Assembly (NCBI GenBank): GCA_944326125.1
Contig: CALVCR010000042.1
Span: 1-51,254, forward strand
DNA length: 51,254 bases
DNA from: Candidatus Gastranaerophilales bacterium
GTDB lineage: Bacteria > Cyanobacteriota > Vampirovibrionia > Gastranaerophilales > Gastranaerophilaceae
Direction of reading: 5' to 3'
The position numbers and the translations under genes were made by a program. Positions within the stretch are counted from its first letter, which is position 1, and every line of letters begins with the position of its first letter. A model generated the notes under the pieces. That model had not been told where the DNA came from. It made no database searches and worked only from the letters and a program-made list of their open reading frames with translations. Below, in pieces: positions 9,399 through 16,845 of the stretch.

Positions 9399-9749
9399 CT
9401 ATTTTATTTGCATCAATTTTTTAAGTGCTTGTTCAATATAATTTTTAGGAGAGTTTTTTTCAATAACTTCTCCATTTTTAATAAACGGTATTGTTTTAGA
9501 TGAGTTTTCTATTAAATTGGAAATTTTATAATTTTTAGTAACAGTGTAACCTTTTAAGTCAGGGTTCATTTTGTTTGCTTGTAAATCTCCAACGGTAAAC
9601 TTAATCATATCAGTATCATTTCCGATTTTTTTACCGATAGATTCAAGATATGCCCTATCTTCTTTGTTAAGCATACTTTCAGATGCTTCAATTGTTGTTT
9701 GCGCTTTGAATGATAATGGATTTGCCATGCTGATTCTGGATACGTTCAT
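9399..9749 (-). CDS. Small unknown protein with FKA leader
   Basis: A protein of 116 residues. ATG 9749 is the start because AAGGAG lies eight bases upstream; the longer frame adds residues before the ribosome site. It opens MNVSRISMANPLSFKAQTTI, the short leader with a Phe-Lys-Gly/Ala end that recurs in several proteins of this window. The remainder is soluble, mixed alpha/beta and Lys-rich (TKNYKISNLIENS near residue 72), with no motif I can name. It lies alone between the repeat-bounded segment and a tyrosine recombinase on the other strand. Confidence 0.65.
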   Translation of the reverse strand: MNVSRISMANPLSFKAQTTIEASESMLNKEDRAYLESIGKKIGNDTDMIKFTVGDLQANKMNPDLKGYTVTKNYKISNLIENSSKTIPFIKNGEVIEKNSPKNYIEQALKKLMQIK

Positions 9750-9920
9750 AAAAAAACTCCTTGTACTTATACACAATTATAATGTAGCTTAAAAATAAAT
9801 TCTGTAAAAGGTTAGTTTAAATTAATTTTACAAAATGTAATTACTTAATTTGTATTTGATTTTTTATAGCTACTATTTCTTCTTTCGGTATTTTTATTGA
9901 GATAGAAAGGAGAAAAACAT

Positions 9921-10478
9921 ATGAACATTGTTGAACCTATTAAAAGTACGGAAACATTGAGAGAGATTGAATCTTATCTGGGGAGAGGCAGAAAGAAACG
10001 CCACAAAAGGGATCTGTTACTTTTTGTTATGGGAACAAATACCGGCTTAAGGGTTTCTGATATTCTTGCGCTTGATGTGCAGGATGTAAAAGACAAGAGC
10101 TTTGTCGAAATTATTGAGAAAAAGACCGGAAAGTATAAGAAATTTCCGCTTAATCAAAAAATCCGCAAATTACTCAGCGAATATATTGACGAAGACGATG
10201 AAGACGACGATCCGTTATTTATCACAATTTATAATAACAGATTGGAAAGGACTTCTGCATATAGAATAATAAATGCAGCGTGCCGGAAGGCAGGCATAAA
10301 GGATAATATCGGCACGCATACGTTAAGAAAAACTTTTGGATACCATCATTACAAAAAATTTAAGGATATAGCACTTCTTCAAAAAATATTTAATCACTAT
10401 TCTCCCTGCGTAACTTTACGATATATAGGAATTGATCAGGAAGAAATTAATCAGAGTTATATAAATTTTGTCCTCTGA
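9921..10478 (+). CDS. Tyrosine recombinase, catalytic domain only
   Basis: A protein of 185 residues from the phage integrase/XerC-D superfamily. The catalytic set is visible: Arg in TGLRVSD near residue 39, Lys in EKKTGKYKK near residue 71, HTLRK near residue 134, His in FNHYSP near residue 158, and the nucleophile Tyr in LRYIG near residue 169. The N-terminal DNA-binding (SAM-like) domain of full integrases is missing: only about 35 residues precede the first Arg. A long acidic run (EDDEDDDP) sits in the middle. GAAAGGAG precedes ATG 9921. It could be an integron- or phage-derived small recombinase. It lies 540 bases from the right 25-bp repeat, so it could have mobilised the RAYT-containing segment, but this is unproven. 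Confidence 0.88.
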   Translation: MNIVEPIKSTETLREIESYLGRGRKKRHKRDLLLFVMGTNTGLRVSDILALDVQDVKDKSFVEIIEKKTGKYKKFPLNQKIRKLLSEYIDEDDEDDDPLFITIYNNRLERTSAYRIINAACRKAGIKDNIGTHTLRKTFGYHHYKKFKDIALLQKIFNHYSPCVTLRYIGIDQEEINQSYINFVL

Positions 10479-11096
10479 TTATAGTCCGCCGCTGAGCCTT
10501 GAAAGAGGCTCTTTAGCTTCCGGCGGAAGATAGTATTTATTAGGGTTACCCCAAGGACCGCTTTCTTCTTTTTTAAATCCTAATTTTTCATAAAAAGGCA
10601 TTGATTCATTTTTAGAAATAAGTTTGATATTTCCGCAGCATCTTGTTTCATCGCTTCTTCTCTGAGCGATTTGTAAAAGACGGGTTCCTATGTCTTTATA
10701 TTCTTCCAGTCCCTCGATATGGAAAGGAGTTCCTTTTTTTGAATAGTTTCTCAGGTATTGAACGAAAACGTGGCTTGGATCTTCAGGAAATTCAAGTCTG
10801 TCATAATCCTGTGGAGCTTTTTTAATCCTTAATTCAATTTCTCCGATAATACCGCCGCGATCTGTTCTTAATTGATAAGTTTCGTCACCGGATACACCAA
10901 GGAGTTTCATTACGTTAAGATATGCTTCTTCACCGTTTTTCTTTGCAACTTTTACCTTGCCTATAATACCTTCAGGCATAGAGCCTATATTACAGTGGGT
11001 AATGGTTTTTGGGATTCCTTTGAATGCCGGCTGCGAAACAGCTCTGGCTGTAAAGCCTGTATTGTATCTTATTAAATTATTATTTTGAACCTTCAT
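10479..11096 (-). CDS. FKG-leader protein with GNAT-like C-terminal half
   Basis: A protein of 205 residues from ATG 11096. The leader MKVQNNNLIRYNTGF...PAFKGIP matches the FKG-type leaders found elsewhere in this window. The C-terminal half resembles an N-acetyltransferase: YKDIGTRLLQIAQRRSDE (acetyl-CoA loop and helix), NIKLISKNESMPFYEKLGFKK, then the end strand. That is the usual order of GNAT motifs A and B. The first half (GSMPEGIIGKVKVAKKNGEEAY) is unassigned. Its stop abuts the stop of the recombinase on the other strand. The ribosome site is weak, and an ATG upstream at 11144 is open but would place the leader internally. Substrate unknown. Confidence 0.7.
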   Translation of the reverse strand: MKVQNNNLIRYNTGFTARAVSQPAFKGIPKTITHCNIGSMPEGIIGKVKVAKKNGEEAYLNVMKLLGVSGDETYQLRTDRGGIIGEIELRIKKAPQDYDRLEFPEDPSHVFVQYLRNYSKKGTPFHIEGLEEYKDIGTRLLQIAQRRSDETRCCGNIKLISKNESMPFYEKLGFKKEESGPWGNPNKYYLPPEAKEPLSRLSGGL

Positions 11097-11191
11097 ACTA
11101 TACTTAAAACAGGAGTAAAAAAAATATTGCGTTTTTTGTAACAAATTGTAAATTGTGATAAAATTAAGTCATTAGAATATGGAGGTGAATT

Positions 11192-11701
11192 ATGATTAAC
11201 GAAAAATTGCAGGCTGCTTTTAATGATCAGATTAATAAGGAATTTTTCTCAGAGTATCTCTATCTTGCAATGAAAGTATATTTTCAGGAACAAAACCTTC
11301 AAGGATTTGTAAACTGGTTTGATGTTCAGGTTCAGGAAGAACATGCTCACGCAATGGGTATGTTTAATTACCTGAATGAAAGGGGCGGAAAAATTGAGCT
11401 TCAGGCTATTGATAAACCTGTTGTTGAGGGCAATTGTCCGCTAACTATTTTTGAACACGTTTTAAGACACGAAGAATACGTCACATCAAGAATTAATGCA
11501 TTAATGGATGTGGCGGAAGAAGTGAAAGACCGTGCGGCTATGCAGTTCTTAAACTGGTATCTTAAGGAACAAGTTGAAGAAGAAGCAACAGTGAGCGGAG
11601 TTTTAGCGACATTAAAACTGATCGGAGATGATAAAAAAGCTTTATTGATGCTTGATAAGGATCTGGCAGCAAGAACTTTTGTTGCACCGGTAATCGGTTA
11701 G
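11192..11701 (+). CDS. ftnA: Ferritin
   Basis: A cytoplasmic iron-storage cage subunit that oxidises Fe(II) at a diiron centre. The 169 residues are normal for bacterial non-haem ferritin. Glu in NKEFFSEYLYLAM (residue 17), EEHAHAMGM (Glu-x2-His near residue 50), Glu in the third helix and Gln/Glu in KEQVEEE near residue 129 form the ferroxidase set. A strong AATATGGAGGTG precedes the ATG, and an ATAAAAT -10 box lies about 35 bases upstream. It is followed by a strong terminator shared with the convergent Crp/Fnr gene. In an anaerobe it also guards against iron-driven oxidative damage. Confidence 0.96.
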   Translation: MINEKLQAAFNDQINKEFFSEYLYLAMKVYFQEQNLQGFVNWFDVQVQEEHAHAMGMFNYLNERGGKIELQAIDKPVVEGNCPLTIFEHVLRHEEYVTSRINALMDVAEEVKDRAAMQFLNWYLKEQVEEEATVSGVLATLKLIGDDKKALLMLDKDLAARTFVAPVIG

Positions 11702-11714
11702 GAATTTTTGAACT

Positions 11715-11751
11715 AACGAGGGGCGGCGGGAGAATCCCGCCGCCCCTCGTT
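11715..11751. terminator. Bidirectional terminator, 16-bp GC stem
   Basis: AACGAGGGGCGGCGGG pairs perfectly with CCCGCCGCCCCTCGTT around a five-base loop. It lies between the convergent ferritin and Crp/Fnr genes and is followed by T-rich bases on the plus side. Confidence 0.92.
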
Positions 11752-11753
11752 TT

Positions 11754-12422
11754 CTATACTCTTGCACTTAGTTCAAAGTGATTTTTGTTGTACCTTATGA
11801 GCCCTTCTTTTTGGAGTTTTGAGAGTTCAAAACTCATTGCTGAGCGGTCAATATTTAAGTAGTCTGCTAAATCCTGACGGTTAAACGGAATCTCAAAGGA
11901 GTGGGATTTGCGTTTTCTTGCTTCGTTTGACAGATAAGTTAAAAGCTTATCTCTTATTGATTTTTGGGATACATTTTCAATTTTTTGAATAAGTTCAATA
12001 TTTTCTTTAGAGAGAATATCAAACAGGTTATTAATAAGAACTTTATGTCTTGTGCAAGCATTTTGGCACATTGATGTGCATTTTTCGTAATTGAGTACAA
12101 GGACTTTTGTGTCTGTTGCGGCAACCGCATCAATATTGGATTCCATATTTTTGGAAGCTACAAAAGCCAGTGCGATATTATCATTTACGGAAAGCTGGGT
12201 AATTATTATCCTTCTTCCCCAGTAAGAATCTTTTTCAATATTTACCGTTCCTTCGAGAATCATGTAAATATTAGTTATTCTGTCGCCCTGTCTTATTATC
12301 ATTTCACCGTTATCAAAACTTCTGACTCTGGCATTAAAACATTCTAAAAGCCCTTTGAGTTCATCATCACTCATGCCGTAAAATACCGGTGAGTTCTTAA
12401 TTTGACTGTAATATTTTTCCAT
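11754..12422 (-). CDS. Crp/Fnr family transcription regulator
   Basis: A protein of 222 residues. Residues 15-115 are a cyclic-nucleotide-binding-type barrel (IRQGDRITNIYMILEGTV), followed by a long dimer helix and a winged helix with FNRQDLADYLNIDRSAMSFELSKL as recognition helix. The cAMP-binding Arg/Glu pattern is not evident. Cysteines at 28, 115, 119 and 123 (CTSMCQNAC) could bind a metal or iron-sulfur cluster, though the N-terminal FNR cysteine cluster is absent. A similar C-x3-C is common in clostridial members of the family. It is divergent from grcA, with a palindrome between them, so it likely controls grcA and itself in response to oxygen or redox stress. Confidence 0.92.
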   Translation of the reverse strand: MEKYYSQIKNSPVFYGMSDDELKGLLECFNARVRSFDNGEMIIRQGDRITNIYMILEGTVNIEKDSYWGRRIIITQLSVNDNIALAFVASKNMESNIDAVAATDTKVLVLNYEKCTSMCQNACTRHKVLINNLFDILSKENIELIQKIENVSQKSIRDKLLTYLSNEARKRKSHSFEIPFNRQDLADYLNIDRSAMSFELSKLQKEGLIRYNKNHFELSARV

Positions 12423-12456
12423 ACCTTTATAAATCCCTTAAAAATATTTTTCACTT

Positions 12457-12472
12457 TGTTGTATAAACAACA
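12457..12472. promoter_or_regulatory. Crp/Fnr operator, class II position for grcA
   Basis: TGTTGTATAAACAACA is a perfect 6-4-6 palindrome. With the TATAAT box at 12494-12499 and a start about seven bases after it (near 12506), its centre falls at -41.5, the class II activator position. A half-like TGTTGTTAAACA follows at 12477-12488. Confidence 0.75.
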
Positions 12473-12493
12473 GAAATGTTGTTAAACATAGTC

Positions 12494-12499
12494 TATAAT
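12494..12499 (+). promoter_or_regulatory. grcA -10 box
   Basis: TATAAT, 40 bases before the grcA ATG. There is no convincing -35 box, as expected of an activator-dependent promoter. Confidence 0.75.
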
Positions 12500-12538
12500 A
12501 AACATGTAAAAAGTTAAATACTAAAGGAGATATACATT

Positions 12539-12778
12539 ATGACTACAACTCAGCAAGAAGAAAATTTAATCAATTTATTAGACGGATATGTAGAAAAGGG
12601 TGGTCACCATCTTAATGTAAACGTGTTTAACAGAGATACATTACTGGATGCGCAGAAACACCCTGAAAAATATCCTCAATTAACAGTGAGGGTTTCCGGA
12701 TATGCTGTAAACTTTATCAAATTAACAAAAGAACAGCAGGACGATGTAATTTCAAGAACATTCCACGGTGCGATATAA
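12539..12778 (+). CDS. grcA: Autonomous glycyl radical cofactor (GrcA/YfiD)
   Basis: A protein of 79 residues that matches only the C-terminal glycyl-radical domain of pyruvate formate-lyase. The signature [16 protein letters not shown] (residues 47-62, radical Gly near 53) and [11 protein letters not shown] follow the family closely. Known members replace the broken C-terminus of oxygen-damaged pyruvate formate-lyase, restoring activity without new synthesis. E. coli YfiD is longer (127 residues), so this is a compact form. AAAGGAGA lies ten bases before the ATG. The gene is alone with a terminator and has a Crp/Fnr operator upstream. No pflB is present in the window. Confidence 0.93.
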   Translation: MTTTQQEENLINLLDGYVEKGGHHLNVNVFNRDTLLDAQKHPEKYPQLTVRVSGYAVNFIKLTKEQQDDVISRTFHGAI

Positions 12779-12792
12779 AATGAGCGAAATAA

Positions 12793-12812
12793 GGGCGGTA
12801 TATTTACCGCCC
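12793..12812 (+). terminator. grcA terminator
   Basis: GGGCGGTA/TACCGCCC stem with a four-base loop (TATT) followed by ATTTTTATT. It also lies 7 bases past the end of the convergent gene. Confidence 0.85.
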
Positions 12813-12819
12813 ATTTTTA

Positions 12820-14139
12820 TTATTGCAGCTGTTTTTTCTTTTCTTTAAATTCTTTATGCTTGTCAATCATACACTGAAGTTCATCGGGTTTGACCGTGTC
12901 AGGAGCCAGAGCTTTCTTTTCAAGGCCTTTTTTAAGCAGCTCTACTTCTTGATTTTTTAAGCTGTCAGCGGCTTTTACAATGTCGCGTTTATGATGAAGC
13001 GAAATAATTCTTATAGTGTTTTCTGTCGGAGAACCAAGTTCGTTTTGGGCTGCTTGGATTTTATAGCTTACCCAATCGTCAGGCAATTTGTCGAGGGTGG
13101 TGTAATTTTGTTCTGTACCTAAACGCTTATTAATTTCGGATGTGAGGATTTTGGTGACGTATTCTTTCTGACTTTTAAACCTGCAAGGAATAATAATATT
13201 TTCTCCGATAACTTCTTCAGGATCGCGTTTTTCGTATTTTTTGAAGAGTTCTGCGGCTATGTTTAAATGTCCGAGTTCAAAATCCAGAAACATTTCCCAG
13301 GTTTTTTTAATCTTTTCGTCGCATTCGTCTTCAAGACATGTGTAGTAGTTACAAACTTCTGTGAACTCGTGTACTAAGAGTTTTTCATAGAGACTTTCGG
13401 TCGGATCAATAAGTGATTCGTACATTGTTACGTGTTCTTCTTCAACATCTTTGATTTCGGCGTAAGTTTCTCGTAAAACGCGGTTTCCGTAAGTAAATCC
13501 GTGTTCGGCGTAGTAGTTATGTGTTTGCTGTTCTCCGGAAACAAGGGTCAGAATATTAACTTTTGTTTGAGGGGAAGCGGTTTGCTTATCATAATGTTTT
13601 CTGCGTCTCAGGGCGTTGCAATTGTGATGATTTTGGGTCGGGCGCCCGAGGATTACATCTGTTTGCCCCTGTACTATAGCGTTTGGTTTAATTCCTTCCA
13701 TCATATACGCCCACTGGCTGTATCGGTAAAGATGGTCAAAGTCTTCTAAGAGCCCGAAGTCGAAAGTTTCTTTAACATATTCATCGGGTTCATTTTGTGC
13801 AAGCCAGGCTGTTAAATCTACTGCAACTTGTTCATAGCCGAGAGTGGTTTCAAGGACTGACTGGTCAGAAGGTGCCATCCAGTTAACTGCGGCTTGCTGC
13901 TGGTCTTCTATTCTGCAAACCTGAGCAACGAGGTTTGCGTCCTCTCTATCAGGGCAAAGTCTGGTAAAAGCGTGATGGAAGTTCCATGCTTCTACTTCTA
14001 TACCGTTCATAAGAATTTGTCTGGTTCTTGTATAGCAGTCTACTTCGGTTTTATTGTAGGGTTTACCGGCTATTTTATGCCAGGTTCTTAATTGTTTTTC
14101 TAAGGGAAGTCCCTTTTCCTTTAAAGCGTTAAAACTCAT
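12820..14139 (-). CDS. Ferritin-like protein with two four-helix-bundle halves
   Basis: A soluble, mostly helical protein of 439 residues. Two stretches carry the Glu/His spacing of ferritin-like diiron domains: IEDQQQAAVNW then EDFDHLYRY in the first half, and EEEHVTMYESL, HEFTEVCNYY then DFELGHLNIA near residues 225-300. The pattern suggests two diiron bundles, or one active and one decayed. The C-terminal third is Lys/Glu-rich helix. AAAGG precedes ATG 14139. It may take part in oxygen or peroxide handling beside ferritin and the Crp/Fnr regulator, but no substrate can be read from sequence. Confidence 0.65.
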   Translation of the reverse strand: MSFNALKEKGLPLEKQLRTWHKIAGKPYNKTEVDCYTRTRQILMNGIEVEAWNFHHAFTRLCPDREDANLVAQVCRIEDQQQAAVNWMAPSDQSVLETTLGYEQVAVDLTAWLAQNEPDEYVKETFDFGLLEDFDHLYRYSQWAYMMEGIKPNAIVQGQTDVILGRPTQNHHNCNALRRRKHYDKQTASPQTKVNILTLVSGEQQTHNYYAEHGFTYGNRVLRETYAEIKDVEEEHVTMYESLIDPTESLYEKLLVHEFTEVCNYYTCLEDECDEKIKKTWEMFLDFELGHLNIAAELFKKYEKRDPEEVIGENIIIPCRFKSQKEYVTKILTSEINKRLGTEQNYTTLDKLPDDWVSYKIQAAQNELGSPTENTIRIISLHHKRDIVKAADSLKNQEVELLKKGLEKKALAPDTVKPDELQCMIDKHKEFKEKKKQLQ

Positions 14140-14262
14140 AAATTTACCTTTCTTTTTAGCTACCAGTGGAATCGTAAATCAAAAGACCGGATTTATTATT
14201 CCCGAAAAGAGGTATCTTTAAATTTAATATTTTTGTTTTAAAATTATAGGAAAGAGATATAT

Positions 14263-14343
14263 GCCGACGTGGTGGAATGGTAGACACGTGCGTTTCAGGT
14301 GCGTATGAAGAAATTCGTGGGGGTTCAAGTCCCCCCGTCGGCA
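14263..14343 (+). tRNA. tRNA-Leu (CAG)
   Basis: The 81 bases have acceptor GCCGACG/CGTCGGC and discriminator A. The anticodon stem is TGCGT/GCGTA with loop TTCAGGT (anticodon CAG). A class II variable arm (GAA/TTC) and a GTTCAAG-type T-loop are present. CCA is not encoded. A perfect terminator follows. Confidence 0.92.
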
Positions 14344-14394
14344 AATAAAAAGAGGGCAAACGCCCTCTTTTTATTTGCCTGGGACGCAGAACCC
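14329..14394. repeat. 66-bp direct repeat, first copy (tRNA-Leu 3' end)
   Basis: It begins in the T-arm of tRNA-Leu and includes the 3' acceptor arm, the terminator and the following CTGGGACGCAGAACCC. A second, identical copy is at 14541-14606. The pair resembles attL/attR of a site-specific element using the 3' end of a tRNA. Confidence 0.9.
14341..14378 (+). terminator. tRNA-Leu terminator
   Basis: GCAAATAAAAAGAGGGC pairs with GCCCTCTTTTTATTTGC around an AAAC loop. It is duplicated at 14553-14590. Confidence 0.93.
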
Positions 14395-14540
14395 CAAGCC
14401 GGAGGCTTTAGAGGGTTCAAGCGGATTTCCGTACGGACGACACGAGCAAAGCGAGTTAGTCCGGATAGCGAGCAGATTGAGCGTACTGAGCCGTAAGGCT
14501 CAAAAGCGAAATTCTGTGAGCGTGGAGGAAATTCAAGAGA
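14395..14540. other. 146-bp hairpin-rich segment between the 66-bp repeats
   Basis: It continues the nested hairpin GAACCC (14389-14394), AAGCC-GGA-GGCTT, GGGTTC (14413-14418). GTCC and GGAC half-palindromes follow, then GAGCAAAGCGAG and a GAGCCGTAAGGCTC hairpin. No coding signal is seen. The GAGC-AAGCGAG string resembles the one beside the CAU tRNA (6900 region). Confidence 0.6.
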
Positions 14541-14606
14541 GTCCCCCCGTCGGCAAATAAAAAGAGGGCAAACGCCCTCTTTTTATTTGCCTGGGACGCA
14601 GAACCC
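14541..14606. repeat. 66-bp direct repeat, second copy
   Basis: Identical to 14329-14394. It carries only the 3' end of the tRNA plus the terminator, so it is not a tRNA gene. A third nested hairpin, GAACCCT/AGGGTTC with inner AATG/CATT, continues to 14631. The rest of this gap to 14770 is AT-rich with a TATAAT at 14722-14727 that likely serves the next gene. Confidence 0.9.
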
Positions 14607-14770
14607 TAATGCGAAACATTTTTCAGGGTTCAGCGACCTGTGGTTTTAAAGGCTATCGGATATATGTTCTATATAATGTAATATTTCTTTACAATATATA
14701 TCATTTATTTTTGCTTCTTACTATAATGGGAAAAATTTAACCAATATATCACGAAGGAATAAGGAGGTAT

Positions 14771-15850
14771 ATGATGAAAATATTTAATGTGAACGGTTAT
14801 GTTTCAGACAACACAACCGCTTTTAAAGGTTACAAAAGGTATTTGGATAGAAACTATGCCGGAGATATTGTCCTGCAGGATCATAAGCCAAGTCAGCTTG
14901 ATATCACTCAAGATCAGAGCGAAATGCTTCTAAAAAAAGCTTATCCCAATTCAACAGTAGAAAGAACTCTTGATTCATTTCATTCAAAACCTACGGGCGT
15001 TGTATATTATGCAGATCCGTTAGAAGGTATTAGTGATAAACTTCGTGAACAGGTTGATTATGTAGTTTATGATAATGAACCAAAATATCCTAAGGTAAAT
15101 GGGGAAGTCAGCGAGAATTATTTTGGGAAACAACGGGTCGATTACGGTGAAAAATTTGCTGATATAAGAGATTATTATTATAGATTAGAAATGGTTGATA
15201 CAAAAGAAGCAGAAAAATATAAGAGAAACATTCTTGCAGGGATTGATACGGAGAATTCAAAAGAAAAGCTGGATTATTATAATGACAGGATTGCTAAATC
15301 GAAGTATCAGCAATGGCAAGCAGCTGAATGCATTAATCTATATAAAAAAGGAAATGGTTTAAGATCTCAAAAAGAAGGTCTTGAAGACAGCATTCAGTAT
15401 ATACAAAATGAAATTAAAATGAATGAAGAAGAACTTCCGAAGCGAAAAGCCATGCTCAAAGAAACTTCTGAAAAAATTACAAAAGAACAAGCAATATACG
15501 ATTTGCTGGAAGCAAAAGATAAATTCTACCGTAAATCTATTACTGCAAATAAAAAACTTATAGAACAAAATTCTGCACAGGCAAATAATTACTGGTCTGA
15601 AATCTCTGCTATTGAATCAATATTAGTTAATTTATCACGTGAAGGAGTGAGTAAAAATACTCTTATCTGGAGTTTAAAAGCTAAAGCTCAAGAATGCAAA
15701 GAATTTATTGCGACATTCCCGAGAAGAATAGCAAATATGAAGAAGCAGATTAAAGCTAACGAAGTTCAAATTGAACAGGTAAAAGCTAATCTTATTCCTG
15801 TGTTTGATGAACTTAAAAACTTTTATGCTAAACAGAAAATTTTACACTAA
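14771..15850 (+). CDS. FKG-leader coiled-coil protein
   Basis: A protein of 359 residues with no named family. The leader MMKIFNVNGYVSDNTTAFKG is followed by a Tyr-rich region to about residue 130 and then a long helical, Lys/Glu-rich coiled coil (residues 170-355). No signal peptide or membrane segment is present. AAGGAGG precedes two adjacent ATG codons, either of which may start. A TATAAT at 14722-14727 is a likely -10 box. It is followed 14 bases later by a second FKG-leader gene, so the two are likely co-transcribed. Structural or secreted roles are both possible. Confidence 0.75.
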   Translation: MMKIFNVNGYVSDNTTAFKGYKRYLDRNYAGDIVLQDHKPSQLDITQDQSEMLLKKAYPNSTVERTLDSFHSKPTGVVYYADPLEGISDKLREQVDYVVYDNEPKYPKVNGEVSENYFGKQRVDYGEKFADIRDYYYRLEMVDTKEAEKYKRNILAGIDTENSKEKLDYYNDRIAKSKYQQWQAAECINLYKKGNGLRSQKEGLEDSIQYIQNEIKMNEEELPKRKAMLKETSEKITKEQAIYDLLEAKDKFYRKSITANKKLIEQNSAQANNYWSEISAIESILVNLSREGVSKNTLIWSLKAKAQECKEFIATFPRRIANMKKQIKANEVQIEQVKANLIPVFDELKNFYAKQKILH

Positions 15851-15864
15851 TTATTAGGAGAAAG

Positions 15865-16842
15865 ATGATGAAAATTAATGCTATAAATAATCAACAAACA
15901 TTTAAAGGTCTGTTTGTAGACCATTCAAAAGAAAATGGCGGCAATTGGAAAATGGAATACCGTCCATACAGCTGGGAGCTGGAAGAAGGTAAGCCTGTTA
16001 TGCAGAATAAAAAGCAAATCAACTACCAAGCTGCAAAGCTGCCTAATAATGAAGAACGTTTCTTTATTAATTCAAACAAGGTAGAAGTATCTCAAGATAT
16101 TTTTGGTACTACTTCGTATTACAAATGTCCTCCGGAAAGAAATAATGGTGAAATGCGTTCAAGAATTGATGTAGGTTTACCGATGAACAGAGAAGATTCT
16201 TTAAACGTATATCTTCAAAAAATGGAAAAGTTTAATCAAGATAAGCGTAATATGTTGACCAAAGAATTAAAAAGTCCTGTCGATTTTGTGCCTGTGAAAA
16301 TAGCTTACGAGAATGAATTTAAGGATGCGCTTTCACAATACAATAATGACAGAGGGTTCTTTGGAGGTGCAAAAACCGAAAATGTCAGCAATATGATTGA
16401 GAAAACAAAACTTTTATATGACAGAGCTCAGGAACTATATAAGAATGCAATGAAGTATATTAATGTCAATGAATCTATACCGCAGACAGAGACAGAAATA
16501 TCCAAAATAAAAGAAGAACTTTCTCTTATTGAAAAAGCTAAAAAAGAGCATAATTACATAGATATAAGCAACAGAGGCTGGGAAGATGCAGATCGTCCGC
16601 TGATTAATTATCTTGATGAAATAGCATCTTCAGGAAGACCGGTGAAAGAGTACAACAAACTTATTGTTTTACCTGGCTGTACCCGTTGGATGAAAGATAT
16701 ATTCAATGTTTTACATGAATATGCAGGCAGTTCAATGAAGATAAATTTTGATGCCGGTTTATCACAAGAAGCTAAGACAAGAACTATGGAACTTGTTAGA
16801 TTCCTTATTAAAGAAGGCAGTAAAAAAAGTTATAAAATATAG
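15865..16842 (+). CDS. FKG-leader unknown protein, second of pair
   Basis: A protein of 325 residues. It starts MMKINAINNQQTFKGLFVDH, the shortest and clearest copy of the leader. Residues 20-130 are mixed alpha/beta, the middle (residues 145-240) is helical with repeated Lys/Glu, and the C-terminal part has LPGCTRWMKDIF. I see no catalytic motif, signal peptide or membrane segment. TAGGAGA precedes the start. Spacing of 14 bases to the gene before it suggests one transcript. It shows no clear sequence similarity to that gene beyond the leader. Confidence 0.75.
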   Translation: MMKINAINNQQTFKGLFVDHSKENGGNWKMEYRPYSWELEEGKPVMQNKKQINYQAAKLPNNEERFFINSNKVEVSQDIFGTTSYYKCPPERNNGEMRSRIDVGLPMNREDSLNVYLQKMEKFNQDKRNMLTKELKSPVDFVPVKIAYENEFKDALSQYNNDRGFFGGAKTENVSNMIEKTKLLYDRAQELYKNAMKYINVNESIPQTETEISKIKEELSLIEKAKKEHNYIDISNRGWEDADRPLINYLDEIASSGRPVKEYNKLIVLPGCTRWMKDIFNVLHEYAGSSMKINFDAGLSQEAKTRTMELVRFLIKEGSKKSYKI

Positions 16843-16845
16843 GCC

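Noticed and set aside
14156-14560. Open frames across tRNA-Leu and its repeat
   Set aside because: They translate tRNA and hairpin DNA; the products resemble common tRNA-derived false proteins.
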